From NCBI RefSeq assembly GCF_000384295.1, contig NZ_KB913037.1, positions 412,762-476,761 on the forward strand: a stretch of DNA of 64,000 nucleotides, read 5' to 3'. Numbering within the stretch: the first letter of the stretch is position 1; the number at the start of each line of letters is the position of its first letter. The position numbers and the translations under genes were made by a program. Shown in pieces: positions 17,903-25,670 of the stretch. Source of the stretch: Amycolatopsis balhimycina FH 1894 (GTDB lineage Bacteria > Actinomycetota > Actinomycetes > Mycobacteriales > Pseudonocardiaceae). Under the pieces are notes generated by a model, which was not told where the DNA came from, made no database searches, and saw only the letters and a program-made list of their open reading frames with translations.

Positions 17903-17903
17903 C

Positions 17904-20477
17904 ATGGCACCGACCGTGGAGCAGCTGACCGGCCACAGTGGATTGCACAGTGGATCGCCGGCCGTCGTCGTCACGGACTTCCAGCCGCTGTCGGCGCAGC
18001 GGTCGCTGGCCGCGGAGCTGAGCGCGGCCGGCGGGGACCTGACGATCCTGCGGATCGACGCGGTCCGCGACCTGGCGGGCGGCTACTCCTACCGCGGCCT
18101 GGACGAGCTCGCCGAAACCTACGCCGGACTGCTGGCGGAGGCGGAGGTCGGCTGTGTCGTGGGCTACTGCAGTGCCTCCGGCCTCGCCGAACGGATCGCC
18201 GCGCGGCTCGGCGGGCTGCCGGTCGTGCTCGTCAAGCCCACCCGGCCGACGCTCGAGCAAGCTGTCGACGACTTCGGCGGCTTCGCGGCGAAGCTGGGTT
18301 CGTCCGCCGACGGCATGGCGTTCGACCGCGCTCGGGGCGGGGCCGAAACGCATGCCGCGATGAACCGTGGGCTCGCGGCCGCCCTGGCCGGCTGGGCGCT
18401 GGCCGAGGACATCGACGCCGACGAGGTGGAGCTGCTGGAGACCGAGCTGCTCGCCCGCTTCGACGGCTGGCTCGGCTTCCTGCTGGCCGCCGCGCAGCAC
18501 CCCGATCCGCTGCCCCGGCACCACGTCGTCCCCGGCGTCGAGCTGGACGACGCCATGGTGGCGGCGACCGTGGCCGCGATCGAACGGATCCACGCCGAGC
18601 GGGCCCTCGGCGTGGACGGCGACACCCTGCTCGGCGCCGCGTGCGCGGTGCTGGTCCACCGCGTCACGGGCCGGGAACGGGTCGTGACCGGGCACGGCGA
18701 GCGCCGGAGCGCCGTGCGGCTCGGCCCGGACACGACGTTCCACGAGGTGCTCGACCGGCTCCGCTCGCCGGGCGGGGACGAGGACGCCTGCGACGTGGTC
18801 GTGCGGGACGGCGTCCTCACCGCCGACCGGACCGGGGCGGTGACGGACGAACGGCTCGCCACCGTGCTGCCCGCCCTCATCCGGCACCCGGACCGGGCGA
18901 TCCGCCGGGCCGGGCTCGTCGGCGCGCGGGAACGGGAGCGGCTGCTCGCCTTCAACCCGGCGAGGACACCCTTTCCGGATCGCCCGGTGCACGAAGTGAT
19001 CCGTGACCAGGCCCGGCGGTCACCCGAGCGGGTCGCCGTCCGGCTCGGCCCGGCCGAGCTGACCTACCGCGAGCTCCTCGACCGGGCCGGGGAACTCGCG
19101 GACCGGCTGCGGGAGGAGGGCGTCGAACCGGGCCGCGTGGTCGCGCTCTGTGCCGAGCGCAGCCCGGCCATGGTCGTCGCGATCCTCGGCATCCTGCTGG
19201 CCGGGGCGGCCTACCTCCCGCTGGACGGCACCCATCCCCCGGCCCGGCTGACCGCGATGGTGGACGCCGCCGGGGCCGCGGCGGTGCTGGCCGACGACCA
19301 CCACCGGGCCGCGGTCGCCGGGCTCGGCCCCCCTCCGTACACAGTGGACGGACGACCGGCCGGCCCGGGCCCGGTCAGGCCGGCCGCCGCCCCGCCGTCC
19401 CCCGGCAGCGCGTACGTCATGTTCACCTCCGGGTCGACCGGCACTCCGAAAGGTGTCGAGATGACCCACCGGAGCCTCGCGAACCGGCTGGCCTGGATGC
19501 AGGACACCTACCGGCTGACCGAACACGACGTCGTGCTCCAGAAGACGCCCTACACGTTCGACGTCTCGGTCTGGGAATTCTTGTGGCCGCTGATGGCCGG
19601 TGCCCGGCTGGTGCTCGCCGAACCCGGCACGCAGGCCGATCCCGAGGCGATCGTCGAGGTGATCCGGCGCGAACGGGTGACCACCGTGCACTTCGTGCCG
19701 TCGATGCTGGCCCTGTTCGCCGCCGAACCGGGGGTCGCCGCCTGCCGGTCACTGCGGACGGTGATCTGCAGCGGCGAAGTCCTGCCGCCCAAGACGGTCA
19801 ACAAGCTGACGGGCGTCCTCCCGGTGGCGGTGCACAACCTGTACGGCCCCACCGAAGCGGCGATCGACGTCACCGCGTGGCCCTGCCGCCACCCCGAACC
19901 GGAGACCGGCGTGCCGATCGGACGGCCCATCGCGAACGTCGCGGTCTACCTGCTCGACGAGGAACGGCGCCTGGCCCCGCTCGGCGGCCGTGGCGAGCTG
20001 TACCTCGGCGGCGAGTGCCTCGCCCGCGGCTACGCCGGCCGCCCCGACCTCACCGCGGACCGCTTCGTCGAGATCACCGTGGCCGGCGCGCCGGAACGCG
20101 TCTACCGCACGGGCGATCTCGGCTGGTGGACCCCGGACGGCTGCCTGCACTACGCCGGCCGCACCGACGGCCAGGTGAAGATCGGCGGCAGGCGGGTGGA
20201 GCTCGGCGAGATCGAAGCCGTGCTGCGCGGCCATCCCCGCGTCGGCAACGCGGCGGTCATCCTCCGCGACGGCGACATCCTCGTCGGCTACGTCGTCCCC
20301 GAAGGCGAGCCGCCGGAGGAGACCGAACTGCGCGACCACCTGGCCCGGCACCTTCCGGGCTACATGGTGCCCGCCCGGTTCGTGGTGATCCCGCAGGTGC
20401 CGACGACGGCGAACGGCAAGCTCGACCGAGCCGCCCTGCCGGAGCCGGGCCGCCGGCGGCGAGGGCGAACGTCTTGA
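17904..20477 (+). CDS. NRPS-like protein: unusual N-terminal domain, half condensation domain, Ser-type adenylation domain; no carrier
   Basis: 857 residues. Residues 1-200 look alpha/beta-hydrolase-like, with an elbow VGYCSASG (Cys near 89) where thioesterases usually have Ser; assignment uncertain. Residues 210-370 resemble only the C-terminal half of a condensation domain (GAACAVLVHRVTGRERVVTG), with no HHxxxDG. The adenylation domain is complete: TSGSTGTPKG near 508, FDVSVWEF, NLYGPTE, YRTGD, ANGKLDR. The pocket reads D-V-W-H-I-S-L-I-D-K, one change from the published serine code DVWHLSLIDK. The protein ends 12 residues after the GKLDR lysine; its TGA lies inside a palindromic repeat interrupted by an insertion sequence, so a carrier domain may have been lost. 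Starts 1 bp after the PKS stop. Confidence 0.85.
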   Translation: MAPTVEQLTGHSGLHSGSPAVVVTDFQPLSAQRSLAAELSAAGGDLTILRIDAVRDLAGGYSYRGLDELAETYAGLLAEAEVGCVVGYCSASGLAERIAARLGGLPVVLVKPTRPTLEQAVDDFGGFAAKLGSSADGMAFDRARGGAETHAAMNRGLAAALAGWALAEDIDADEVELLETELLARFDGWLGFLLAAAQHPDPLPRHHVVPGVELDDAMVAATVAAIERIHAERALGVDGDTLLGAACAVLVHRVTGRERVVTGHGERRSAVRLGPDTTFHEVLDRLRSPGGDEDACDVVVRDGVLTADRTGAVTDERLATVLPALIRHPDRAIRRAGLVGARERERLLAFNPARTPFPDRPVHEVIRDQARRSPERVAVRLGPAELTYRELLDRAGELADRLREEGVEPGRVVALCAERSPAMVVAILGILLAGAAYLPLDGTHPPARLTAMVDAAGAAAVLADDHHRAAVAGLGPPPYTVDGRPAGPGPVRPAAAPPSPGSAYVMFTSGSTGTPKGVEMTHRSLANRLAWMQDTYRLTEHDVVLQKTPYTFDVSVWEFLWPLMAGARLVLAEPGTQADPEAIVEVIRRERVTTVHFVPSMLALFAAEPGVAACRSLRTVICSGEVLPPKTVNKLTGVLPVAVHNLYGPTEAAIDVTAWPCRHPEPETGVPIGRPIANVAVYLLDEERRLAPLGGRGELYLGGECLARGYAGRPDLTADRFVEITVAGAPERVYRTGDLGWWTPDGCLHYAGRTDGQVKIGGRRVELGEIEAVLRGHPRVGNAAVILRDGDILVGYVVPEGEPPEETELRDHLARHLPGYMVPARFVVIPQVPTTANGKLDRAALPEPGRRRRGRTS

Positions 20478-20505
20478 ATGACTCATTCAGGTCTTCGGAG
20501 GTCCT
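20471..20505. repeat. Left half of an IS-interrupted 53-bp palindromic repeat
   Basis: The arm gtcttgaatgactcattc (20471-20488) is followed by the 17-bp loop aggtcttcggaggtcct (20489-20505). The stop codon of the preceding NRPS gene lies in the arm. The matching loop copy and right arm are at 21829-21863. A nearly identical intact copy in the opposite orientation is at 53999-54051. Confidence 0.85.
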
Positions 20506-20562
20506 GGGCTTGACCCGGTTTGGCGGACACCTCTCATCAGGGACGCAAGCCCCTGAGAACGG

Positions 20563-20898
20563 ATGTCCCTCATCATGGAACCCGTGGCCAAGAAGAAACC
20601 CCGCGCCCGTCAACGACCCCGGCGGGTGTTCACACCTGAGTTCAAAGCGCAGATCGTTGAGCTGGTGCAGCGCGGCGAGCGAACCGTCCCGGAGGTGGTC
20701 CGGGACTTCGAGCTGACCGACTCAGTGGTCCGCAAGTGGATCGTCCAGGCCGAACGCGACGCCGGGACCCGCACCGACGGGCTGACCAGCGACGACAAGA
20801 CCGAACTCGCCGCCCTCCGGAAAGAGAACACACGGCTGCGGGAAGACGTGGAAATCCTCAAACGAGCGACAGCTTTCTTCGCGAAGGAGACCCGGTGA
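20563..20898 (+). CDS. IS3-family transposase OrfA
   Basis: 111 residues. The N-terminal helix-turn-helix (FTPEFKAQIVELV, VPEVVRDFELTDSVVRKW) binds the IS ends, and a leucine-zipper-like region (ELAALRKENTRLREDVEILKRA) follows, as in OrfA of IS3 elements. ATG at 20563 is used; an in-frame ATG at 20575 is an alternative. Its stop overlaps the GTG of OrfB (GTGA), so OrfB may be made by translational coupling or by the programmed frameshift typical of the family. Confidence 0.93.
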   Translation: MSLIMEPVAKKKPRARQRPRRVFTPEFKAQIVELVQRGERTVPEVVRDFELTDSVVRKWIVQAERDAGTRTDGLTSDDKTELAALRKENTRLREDVEILKRATAFFAKETR

Positions 20899-21788
20899 AC
20901 GTTTACCCGTTCATCGAGGCGGAGAACGCCAGCGGCAAGGGCACTGTCAAGCGTGCCTGCGCGCTGCTCAAGGTCTCCCGTGCCGCCTACTACACCCACC
21001 GCGCAGGCCCGTCCGCCCGCGAACTGACCGACACCGCCCTGACCGACCACATCGCGCAAGTGCACGAGGAGTCCCGCGGCACCTACGGTTCACCGCGGGT
21101 GCACGCCGAACTGCAGGCCCAAGGCCACCGCCATGCCCGCAAACGCGTCGCCCGGCTGATGCGCCAAGCAGGCCTGGCCGGACGGACACCGAAACGATGG
21201 CGCACCACCACCATCGCCGACCCCGCCGCCCCGGCCCGCCCGGACCTGATCACCCGCGACTTCACCTGCCACCCCGAGAACATCAACACGCGGTGGTGCG
21301 GCGACATCACCTACATCCCCACCTGGGAAGGCTGGCTCTACCTGGCCACCGTGATCGACCTCGCCTCCCGCAAGGTCATCGGCTGGGCCACCGCCGACCA
21401 CCTGCGCACCGACCTCATCGACCAGGCCCTGCGTGATGCGCTCACCCAGCGCCGCCCCGCTCCCGGGGTGATCTTCCACTCCGACCGCGGCTGCCAGTAC
21501 ACCTCCGCCCAGTTCGCCCGCACCGCCACCGACGCCGGCGTCCGGCTCTCGGTCGGTCGCACAGGCCAGTGCTGGGACAACGCGGTGGCCGAGTCGTTCT
21601 TCGCGACCATCAAAACCGAACTGCTCGACCGGCAACCTTGGCCGACCAGAACCCGCGCTCACCAGGCGATCTTCAGCTACATCGAAGGCTGGTACAACAC
21701 CCGCCGCCGGCACTCCAGCCTCGGCTACCTCAGCCCCAGCGCCTACGAAACAACCACTCACCCGGCTACCGAACCTCAGGTAGCCTGA
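20895..21788 (+). CDS. IS3-family transposase OrfB, DDE integrase catalytic subunit
   Basis: 297 residues from the GTG that overlaps the OrfA stop. An N-terminal HTH_21-like region (YGSPRVHAELQ) precedes the rve integrase core with the DDE triad: Asp in CGDITYIPTWEG, Asp in FHSDRGCQYTS and Glu in NAVAESFFATIKTE. The tail WYNTRRRHSSLGYLSP is typical of the family. It is intact, so the element is not an obvious relic. It catalyses cut-and-join transfer of the IS ends together with OrfA. Confidence 0.95.
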   Translation: MNVYPFIEAENASGKGTVKRACALLKVSRAAYYTHRAGPSARELTDTALTDHIAQVHEESRGTYGSPRVHAELQAQGHRHARKRVARLMRQAGLAGRTPKRWRTTTIADPAAPARPDLITRDFTCHPENINTRWCGDITYIPTWEGWLYLATVIDLASRKVIGWATADHLRTDLIDQALRDALTQRRPAPGVIFHSDRGCQYTSAQFARTATDAGVRLSVGRTGQCWDNAVAESFFATIKTELLDRQPWPTRTRAHQAIFSYIEGWYNTRRRHSSLGYLSPSAYETTTHPATEPQVA

Positions 21789-21828
21789 TCTCACTCATCG
21801 ACCCTGTCTGCCCAAACGGGGCAAGCCC

Positions 21829-21863
21829 AGGTCTTCGGAGGTCCTGAATGAGTCATTCAAGAC
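21829..21863. repeat. Right half of the IS-interrupted 53-bp palindromic repeat
   Basis: A second copy of the loop aggtcttcggaggtcct (21829-21845) is followed by gaatgagtcattcaagac (21846-21863), the exact reverse complement of the left arm at 20471-20488. Removing the IS and one loop copy restores a 53-bp hairpin-forming repeat. Confidence 0.85.
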
Positions 21864-21896
21864 CTTGGGGCCGGGCTATCGGGCCGCGCGCGAGGG

Positions 21897-22658
21897 CTAA
21901 CCGGCCAGCAGCCGGACGGCGAGCGCGGACTCCTCGAGGGCCGGGTCCTGGCGCAGGATCGCGATCTCGAGGTCACGCAGCCGCTGGTTGGGGTCGATGC
22001 CGAGGTTGTCGGCCAAGGCCGCGCGCAGCCTGCGGTAAACGCCGAGCGCGTCGGCCTGCCTGCCGGTGCGGTACAGCGCGAGCATCAACTGCGCGTGCAC
22101 CTGCTCGTCGAGCGGGCGCGCGAGGGCCAGCCGCTCCAGTTCCGGTTCGAGCTGGGCGTGCTCGCCGAGGGTGAGCCTGGCTCGGATCAGGGCCAGCTGG
22201 GCCCGGGTGCGCAACCGCTCCAGGCTCGCGGCCTGTTCGTCCAGCCACGCCACACCGCCGACGTCGATCAGCGGGCGGTCCCGCCACAGGGCCAGCGCGG
22301 TGCGCAGCGTCGCGACGCTCTCCGCCGGGTCGGCACCGGATTCGCCTCGCGCGACCAGGCGCCGCGCCTCGGTCACGTCCGTCGTGCCGGGACCGAGCAG
22401 GTAGCCCGGTGGGCGGGCGACGATCGCGTTCCGGTCACCGAGGATGCGCCGCAGCGAGGACATGTGGCTTTGCAGGGTGTTCGCCGACACCCCGCCCGCA
22501 TCGGCACCCCAAACGGCGTCGATGAGCCAGCCCGTCCCGACGATTCCTTCGCCGTGCAGCGCGAGCGCCGCCAGCACCGCTCTTCGCCGGAGCCCTGATA
22601 TCGACACAGGCACACCGTCGACGACGGCATCGACGGGACCGAGCAGCCTGACACGCAC
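21897..22658 (-). CDS. Short SARP/BTAD transcriptional regulator
   Basis: 253 residues, the size of DnrI/RedD-type SARPs. The N-terminal winged-helix DNA-binding domain (RVRLLGPVDAVVDG opening, SANTLQSHMSSLRRIL recognition helix, PPGYLLG) is followed by a BTAD of helical repeats to about 240. There is no ATPase extension, unlike the SARP at 7715. It lies just beyond the IS on the opposite strand and may be a second regulator of the biosynthetic cluster or of the next leftward genes. It ends with TAG 33 bp from the interrupted palindromic repeat. Confidence 0.88.
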   Translation of the reverse strand: MRVRLLGPVDAVVDGVPVSISGLRRRAVLAALALHGEGIVGTGWLIDAVWGADAGGVSANTLQSHMSSLRRILGDRNAIVARPPGYLLGPGTTDVTEARRLVARGESGADPAESVATLRTALALWRDRPLIDVGGVAWLDEQAASLERLRTRAQLALIRARLTLGEHAQLEPELERLALARPLDEQVHAQLMLALYRTGRQADALGVYRRLRAALADNLGIDPNQRLRDLEIAILRQDPALEESALAVRLLAG

Positions 22659-22773
22659 GTGGCCTCCCCCTGAGTTCCGCGGAAATCCATCAGGGGGACG
22701 AGCCGGCCCCCAGCCTGCACGGTCCCATGAGCCGTCGACAATCCGTCGACAGTCCCGGTCGCCCGGGTGCGGG

Positions 22774-23403
22774 TCAGGAGCCGAGGCGGCCGATCACGCG
22801 GGCGGCCGCGGCGCAGGCCTCGTCGGTCACGACGTGCTCGTTCCCCGGTTCGATGGCCAGGTCGACCCGGGCTCCGGCGGCCTCGAAGAGACGGCCGGTT
22901 TCCGCGACCCGGTGGGCGGGGACCCACGGGTCGTCCTCGATGCTCCGCAGCAGCACCGGCACGCCGTCGAGCTCGGTGCCGGTCGGCGGCTTGATCGGGT
23001 CGGGGCCGATGAACCCGCCGGTGAACAGGACCGCGGCGCCGAGCGGGCGCGGCCGGGTGAGCAACAGGTGCGCCAGGAGGCAGGCGCCCTGCGAAAAGCC
23101 CAGCAGCACCAGGTCTCCGGCGGCCGTTCCGGCGTCGAGGAGCGTGTCGATGTGGGCCTCGATCGCCGCGAGCGCGTGGTCGAGGTGGGGCTGGTTCGCC
23201 TCCATCGGCTGGAGGAACGGCAGGGGGTACCAGCTGCCGCCGCCCGCTGCCGGCGCGACGAACCGCGCCGGCAGCGGGCCGAGCCGCTCGGTCAGCTCGC
23301 GCATGAACCCGGGCTCCTGCCCGCGGCCGTGCACGGCGAGCACCACGACGGACGCCTCGGCCGGCCCCCAGGTCAGGACCCGCTGCCCGAGATGGGGATT
23401 CAC
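22774..23403 (-). CDS. Phospholipase/carboxylesterase-type alpha/beta hydrolase
   Basis: 209 residues, the size of the phospholipase/carboxylesterase (abhydrolase_2) family. The nucleophile elbow is GFSQGAC, with the acid in IEDDPWVP and the His in PGNEHVV; an HGRGQEP segment near residue 25 supplies the oxyanion region. No signal peptide, so cytosolic. It ends the pair with the VOC dioxygenase gene 10 bp upstream. That pairing matches MhqD/MhqO-type quinone and aromatic detoxification sets, suggesting hydrolysis of a ring-cleavage or ester product (inference). Confidence 0.85.
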   Translation of the reverse strand: MNPHLGQRVLTWGPAEASVVVLAVHGRGQEPGFMRELTERLGPLPARFVAPAAGGGSWYPLPFLQPMEANQPHLDHALAAIEAHIDTLLDAGTAAGDLVLLGFSQGACLLAHLLLTRPRPLGAAVLFTGGFIGPDPIKPPTGTELDGVPVLLRSIEDDPWVPAHRVAETGRLFEAAGARVDLAIEPGNEHVVTDEACAAAARVIGRLGS

Positions 23404-23412
23404 GCCGCTCCC

Positions 23413-24366
23413 TCAGCCGTCGATCGGCTCGAGCGCCGCGAGCAGTTCTTCCCGGCGGTCTTCGAACTGCTCGGGGAGCTGGAACCGCTGTCCCAGCTCG
23501 TGCGGTGATTCGTCGCAGTCCCAGCCGCCGTCGGCGTGGGTGACCGCCAGTTCGAACAGGGCACCGGCCGGGGACCGGACGTAGACGCTCTTGAAGTACT
23601 TGCGGTCCTTCAGTTCCGAGATGTCGGTGTAGCCGCGGCCCTCGACCTCGAACTTCAGCTCGTCCTGGTTCTGCAGGGTGTCGGCGTTCCAGGCGAAGTG
23701 GTGGTGGGTACCGGCCCCGTAGTGCCAGGTCCCCTGCTCGTCGCGGCGGTTGACCGTGATCTCGAGGTGGTTGCCGTGTGCCTGCTTCCCGAGCTGCACG
23801 GCGATCCGGTCACCCTCTTCGGCGAGCCCGTCCTGGGCGTAGAAGGTGTCGTTGGCGAACTCCACGGTGCGGTCGGGCGTCGTCACGTGCACCCCGAGAC
23901 CGTGCAGGCCGTGGATCGCGTACTCCGGCGGAACCCCGTGGCCGGCGTGCCCGACGCGGTCGTCGCCTTCGTTGGCCACGAGCATGTACTCGATGCCGCA
24001 CGGGTGCTCGAACGCCAGCCGCCGCCGGTCGAAGACCTCCAGGTCACGCACCTCGACGTCGTGCTCGGTCAGCCGTCGGTGCCAGTGGTCGAGGCTCCCC
24101 TCGGGGACGGAGAGCAGCACCTCGCGGCTTTGGTTGGTGCCGCGCTTGCCGTGCAGCCCGGCCTGCGCCCAGGGGAAGGTCGTGACGACGCTCGACGGGT
24201 CGCCGTTCGCGTTCGCGTAGTACAGGTGGTAGATCGGCACCGAACCGTCGAACAGGACGGTGCGCTTGATGAACCTCATGCCCAGCACCTTGACGTGGAA
24301 GTCGACGTCTTCCTGCGCCCCGCCGACGGACAGCGTGATGTGATGGGAACCTTCGATGTAGGCCAT
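23413..24366 (-). CDS. VOC-superfamily ring-cleaving dioxygenase (MhqO-like)
   Basis: 317 residues: two glyoxalase/extradiol-type modules, the first opening with GSHHITLSVGGAQED and the second with HGLGVHVTTPDRTVEF. Histidines in HHITL, GTHHHFAW and a late Glu in ALFELAVTH are the expected metal ligands. Enzymes of this group act on hydroquinones or catechols with Fe(II). ATG 24366 is used because it begins at the family N-terminus; upstream sequence in the same frame is antisense to the AraC gene. It is paired with a carboxylesterase and divergent from an AraC regulator, so it is probably induced by an aromatic or quinone compound. Confidence 0.87.
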   Translation of the reverse strand: MAYIEGSHHITLSVGGAQEDVDFHVKVLGMRFIKRTVLFDGSVPIYHLYYANANGDPSSVVTTFPWAQAGLHGKRGTNQSREVLLSVPEGSLDHWHRRLTEHDVEVRDLEVFDRRRLAFEHPCGIEYMLVANEGDDRVGHAGHGVPPEYAIHGLHGLGVHVTTPDRTVEFANDTFYAQDGLAEEGDRIAVQLGKQAHGNHLEITVNRRDEQGTWHYGAGTHHHFAWNADTLQNQDELKFEVEGRGYTDISELKDRKYFKSVYVRSPAGALFELAVTHADGGWDCDESPHELGQRFQLPEQFEDRREELLAALEPIDG

Positions 24367-24528
24367 TGCGGGCGTCTCCTCGTCGAGCTGCGACCACTTC
24401 CGGCCCCACGCTACGAACGGCGGGCCACCGCGGGCATCGGCGGAACGTGCACGACGATGTCGCCGATGTGCACAGCCGGGACCACGGCGTACCCTGACCG
24501 AGTTGCCCACGTGCCCCCAGGAGCGACC

Positions 24529-25506
24529 ATGGCCGGTTCGTCGATCCTGATCCCCACCGGGAACGCGGTACCGCGCACCGCCGTCAAAGTCGGCCCCGGC
24601 GTCTGGGAACAGCAGGTCAACGCCGGTGTGGCGCTCCAGTTCAGCTTCGAGTTCGACAACCCGAGGACCTTCGCCGGCTCGATCACCCACCGGTCGATGG
24701 GCGAGCTCGGCATGTTCGGCGTGGCCTGCCGCCGGCACACCGTCCACCGCCGTCCCGACGACCTGACGGACGGCGGCGACGCCTACTTCCTCCTGACCCT
24801 GCAACTCGCCGGAACCAAGCAGCTCACCCAGGCCGGCCGGTCCGCGACCATCCGCGCCGGCGAGTTCGCGCTCTACGATTCGGAACGGCCGCTGACCCTC
24901 GACGTCGGCGACGGCTACCGGTCGGTGAACGTGCGGTTCCGCAAGGCGGCGCTCGGCGCCCACGACGCGGAGGCCTTCTCCCAGCTGACGGCCCGCACCT
25001 TCTCCACCGAGCAGGGCATCGCGCCCGTGGTCTGGTCGACGATCCTCACCCTGGGCTCGCTGGCCCCGGCGCACCAGTCCACCGGAATCCTGCTGGCGGG
25101 CAACGTGATCGACATGACGGCGACCATGCTGCGGGCCGAGGCCGGCCTCACCGGCCCGGCCGGCTGCGACGACCGGAGCCGGCGCCGGCAGGCCGTGCAG
25201 GCCTACATCGACGAACGACTGTCCGATCCGGACCTGCGCGTCGAGACCATCGCGGCAGCCTGCTTCGTTTCCGTGCGCCACCTCCACGCGCTGTTCCGCG
25301 ACAGTGGCCACACGGTGGCCGGGTGGATCCGGCACCGCCGGGTGGAAGCCTGCAAACGCGACCTCGCGAACCCGGCCGCCCGCAGCGTCCCGGTCGCCGC
25401 GATCGGCGCCCGCTGGGGCTTCGGCGACCCGTCCCACTTCGGGCAGGTCTTCAAGAACACCGCCGGCGTCACCCCGGCGGAATTCCGCCGCCAGGCACTC
25501 GCCTGA
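24529..25506 (+). CDS. AraC-family transcriptional regulator
   Basis: 325 residues. The N-terminal 200 residues form an AraC-binding-like (cupin) sensor (QLTQAGRSATIRAGEFALYDSERPLTL). The C-terminal pair of helix-turn-helix motifs covers about 225-325 (IAAACFVSVRHLHALFRDSG, IGARWGFGDPSHFGQVFKNTAGVTPAEFR). The ATG has a CAGGAG ribosome-binding site 6 bp upstream. It is divergent from the dioxygenase-esterase pair across 162 bp and is the likely ligand-dependent regulator of that pair. Confidence 0.9.
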   Translation: MAGSSILIPTGNAVPRTAVKVGPGVWEQQVNAGVALQFSFEFDNPRTFAGSITHRSMGELGMFGVACRRHTVHRRPDDLTDGGDAYFLLTLQLAGTKQLTQAGRSATIRAGEFALYDSERPLTLDVGDGYRSVNVRFRKAALGAHDAEAFSQLTARTFSTEQGIAPVVWSTILTLGSLAPAHQSTGILLAGNVIDMTATMLRAEAGLTGPAGCDDRSRRRQAVQAYIDERLSDPDLRVETIAAACFVSVRHLHALFRDSGHTVAGWIRHRRVEACKRDLANPAARSVPVAAIGARWGFGDPSHFGQVFKNTAGVTPAEFRRQALA

Positions 25507-25602
25507 CCGGTATCCGTCACCCGTCGAGCACCTGGCTGAAGCACCACACGCACGGGTCACCGGACAGCGGCGCGGTCAACGCGGAGCCGAGTACCAGGAA
25601 CA

Positions 25603-25655
25603 CGAGGGGCCACCCCGCGGCGTCCGGAATGGACAGCCGTCGCGGTGGCCCCTCG
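25603..25655. terminator. Bidirectional hairpin terminator between convergent genes
   Basis: CGAGGGGCCACC (25603-25614) pairs exactly with GGTGGCCCCTCG (25644-25655), a 12-bp stem with a further GTCC/GGAC pairing in the loop. It lies in the 164-bp gap between the ends of the AraC gene (+) and the protease gene (-). No strong U-run is present, as is common in GC-rich actinomycetes. Confidence 0.65.
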
Positions 25656-25670
25656 CCTTGCCGATGTTCG

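Larger units (their letters stand above)
20506..21828 (+). mobile_element. IS3-family insertion sequence with inverted ends
   Basis: About 1.32 kb. The left end gggcttgacccggtttggc and the inverted right end gggcttgccccgtttggg are imperfect terminal inverted repeats of about 25 bp. Two overlapping transposase genes lie inside. The flanks carry the same 17-bp sequence (20489-20505 and 21829-21845), which is the whole loop of a palindromic repeat. That is much longer than the 3-5 bp target duplication usual for IS3. Both transposase frames are open, so the element may be active. Confidence 0.9.

Noticed and set aside
14666-17974. A very long open frame on the minus strand across the PCP-C-A-PCP and KS-AT-ACP genes
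   Set aside because: It is antisense to clear NRPS/PKS domains; its Arg/Gly/His-rich translation has no domains and reflects GC-rich third-position bias.
20895-21788. Idea that the IS is a degraded relic
   Set aside because: Both transposase frames are open and the DDE residues are all present.
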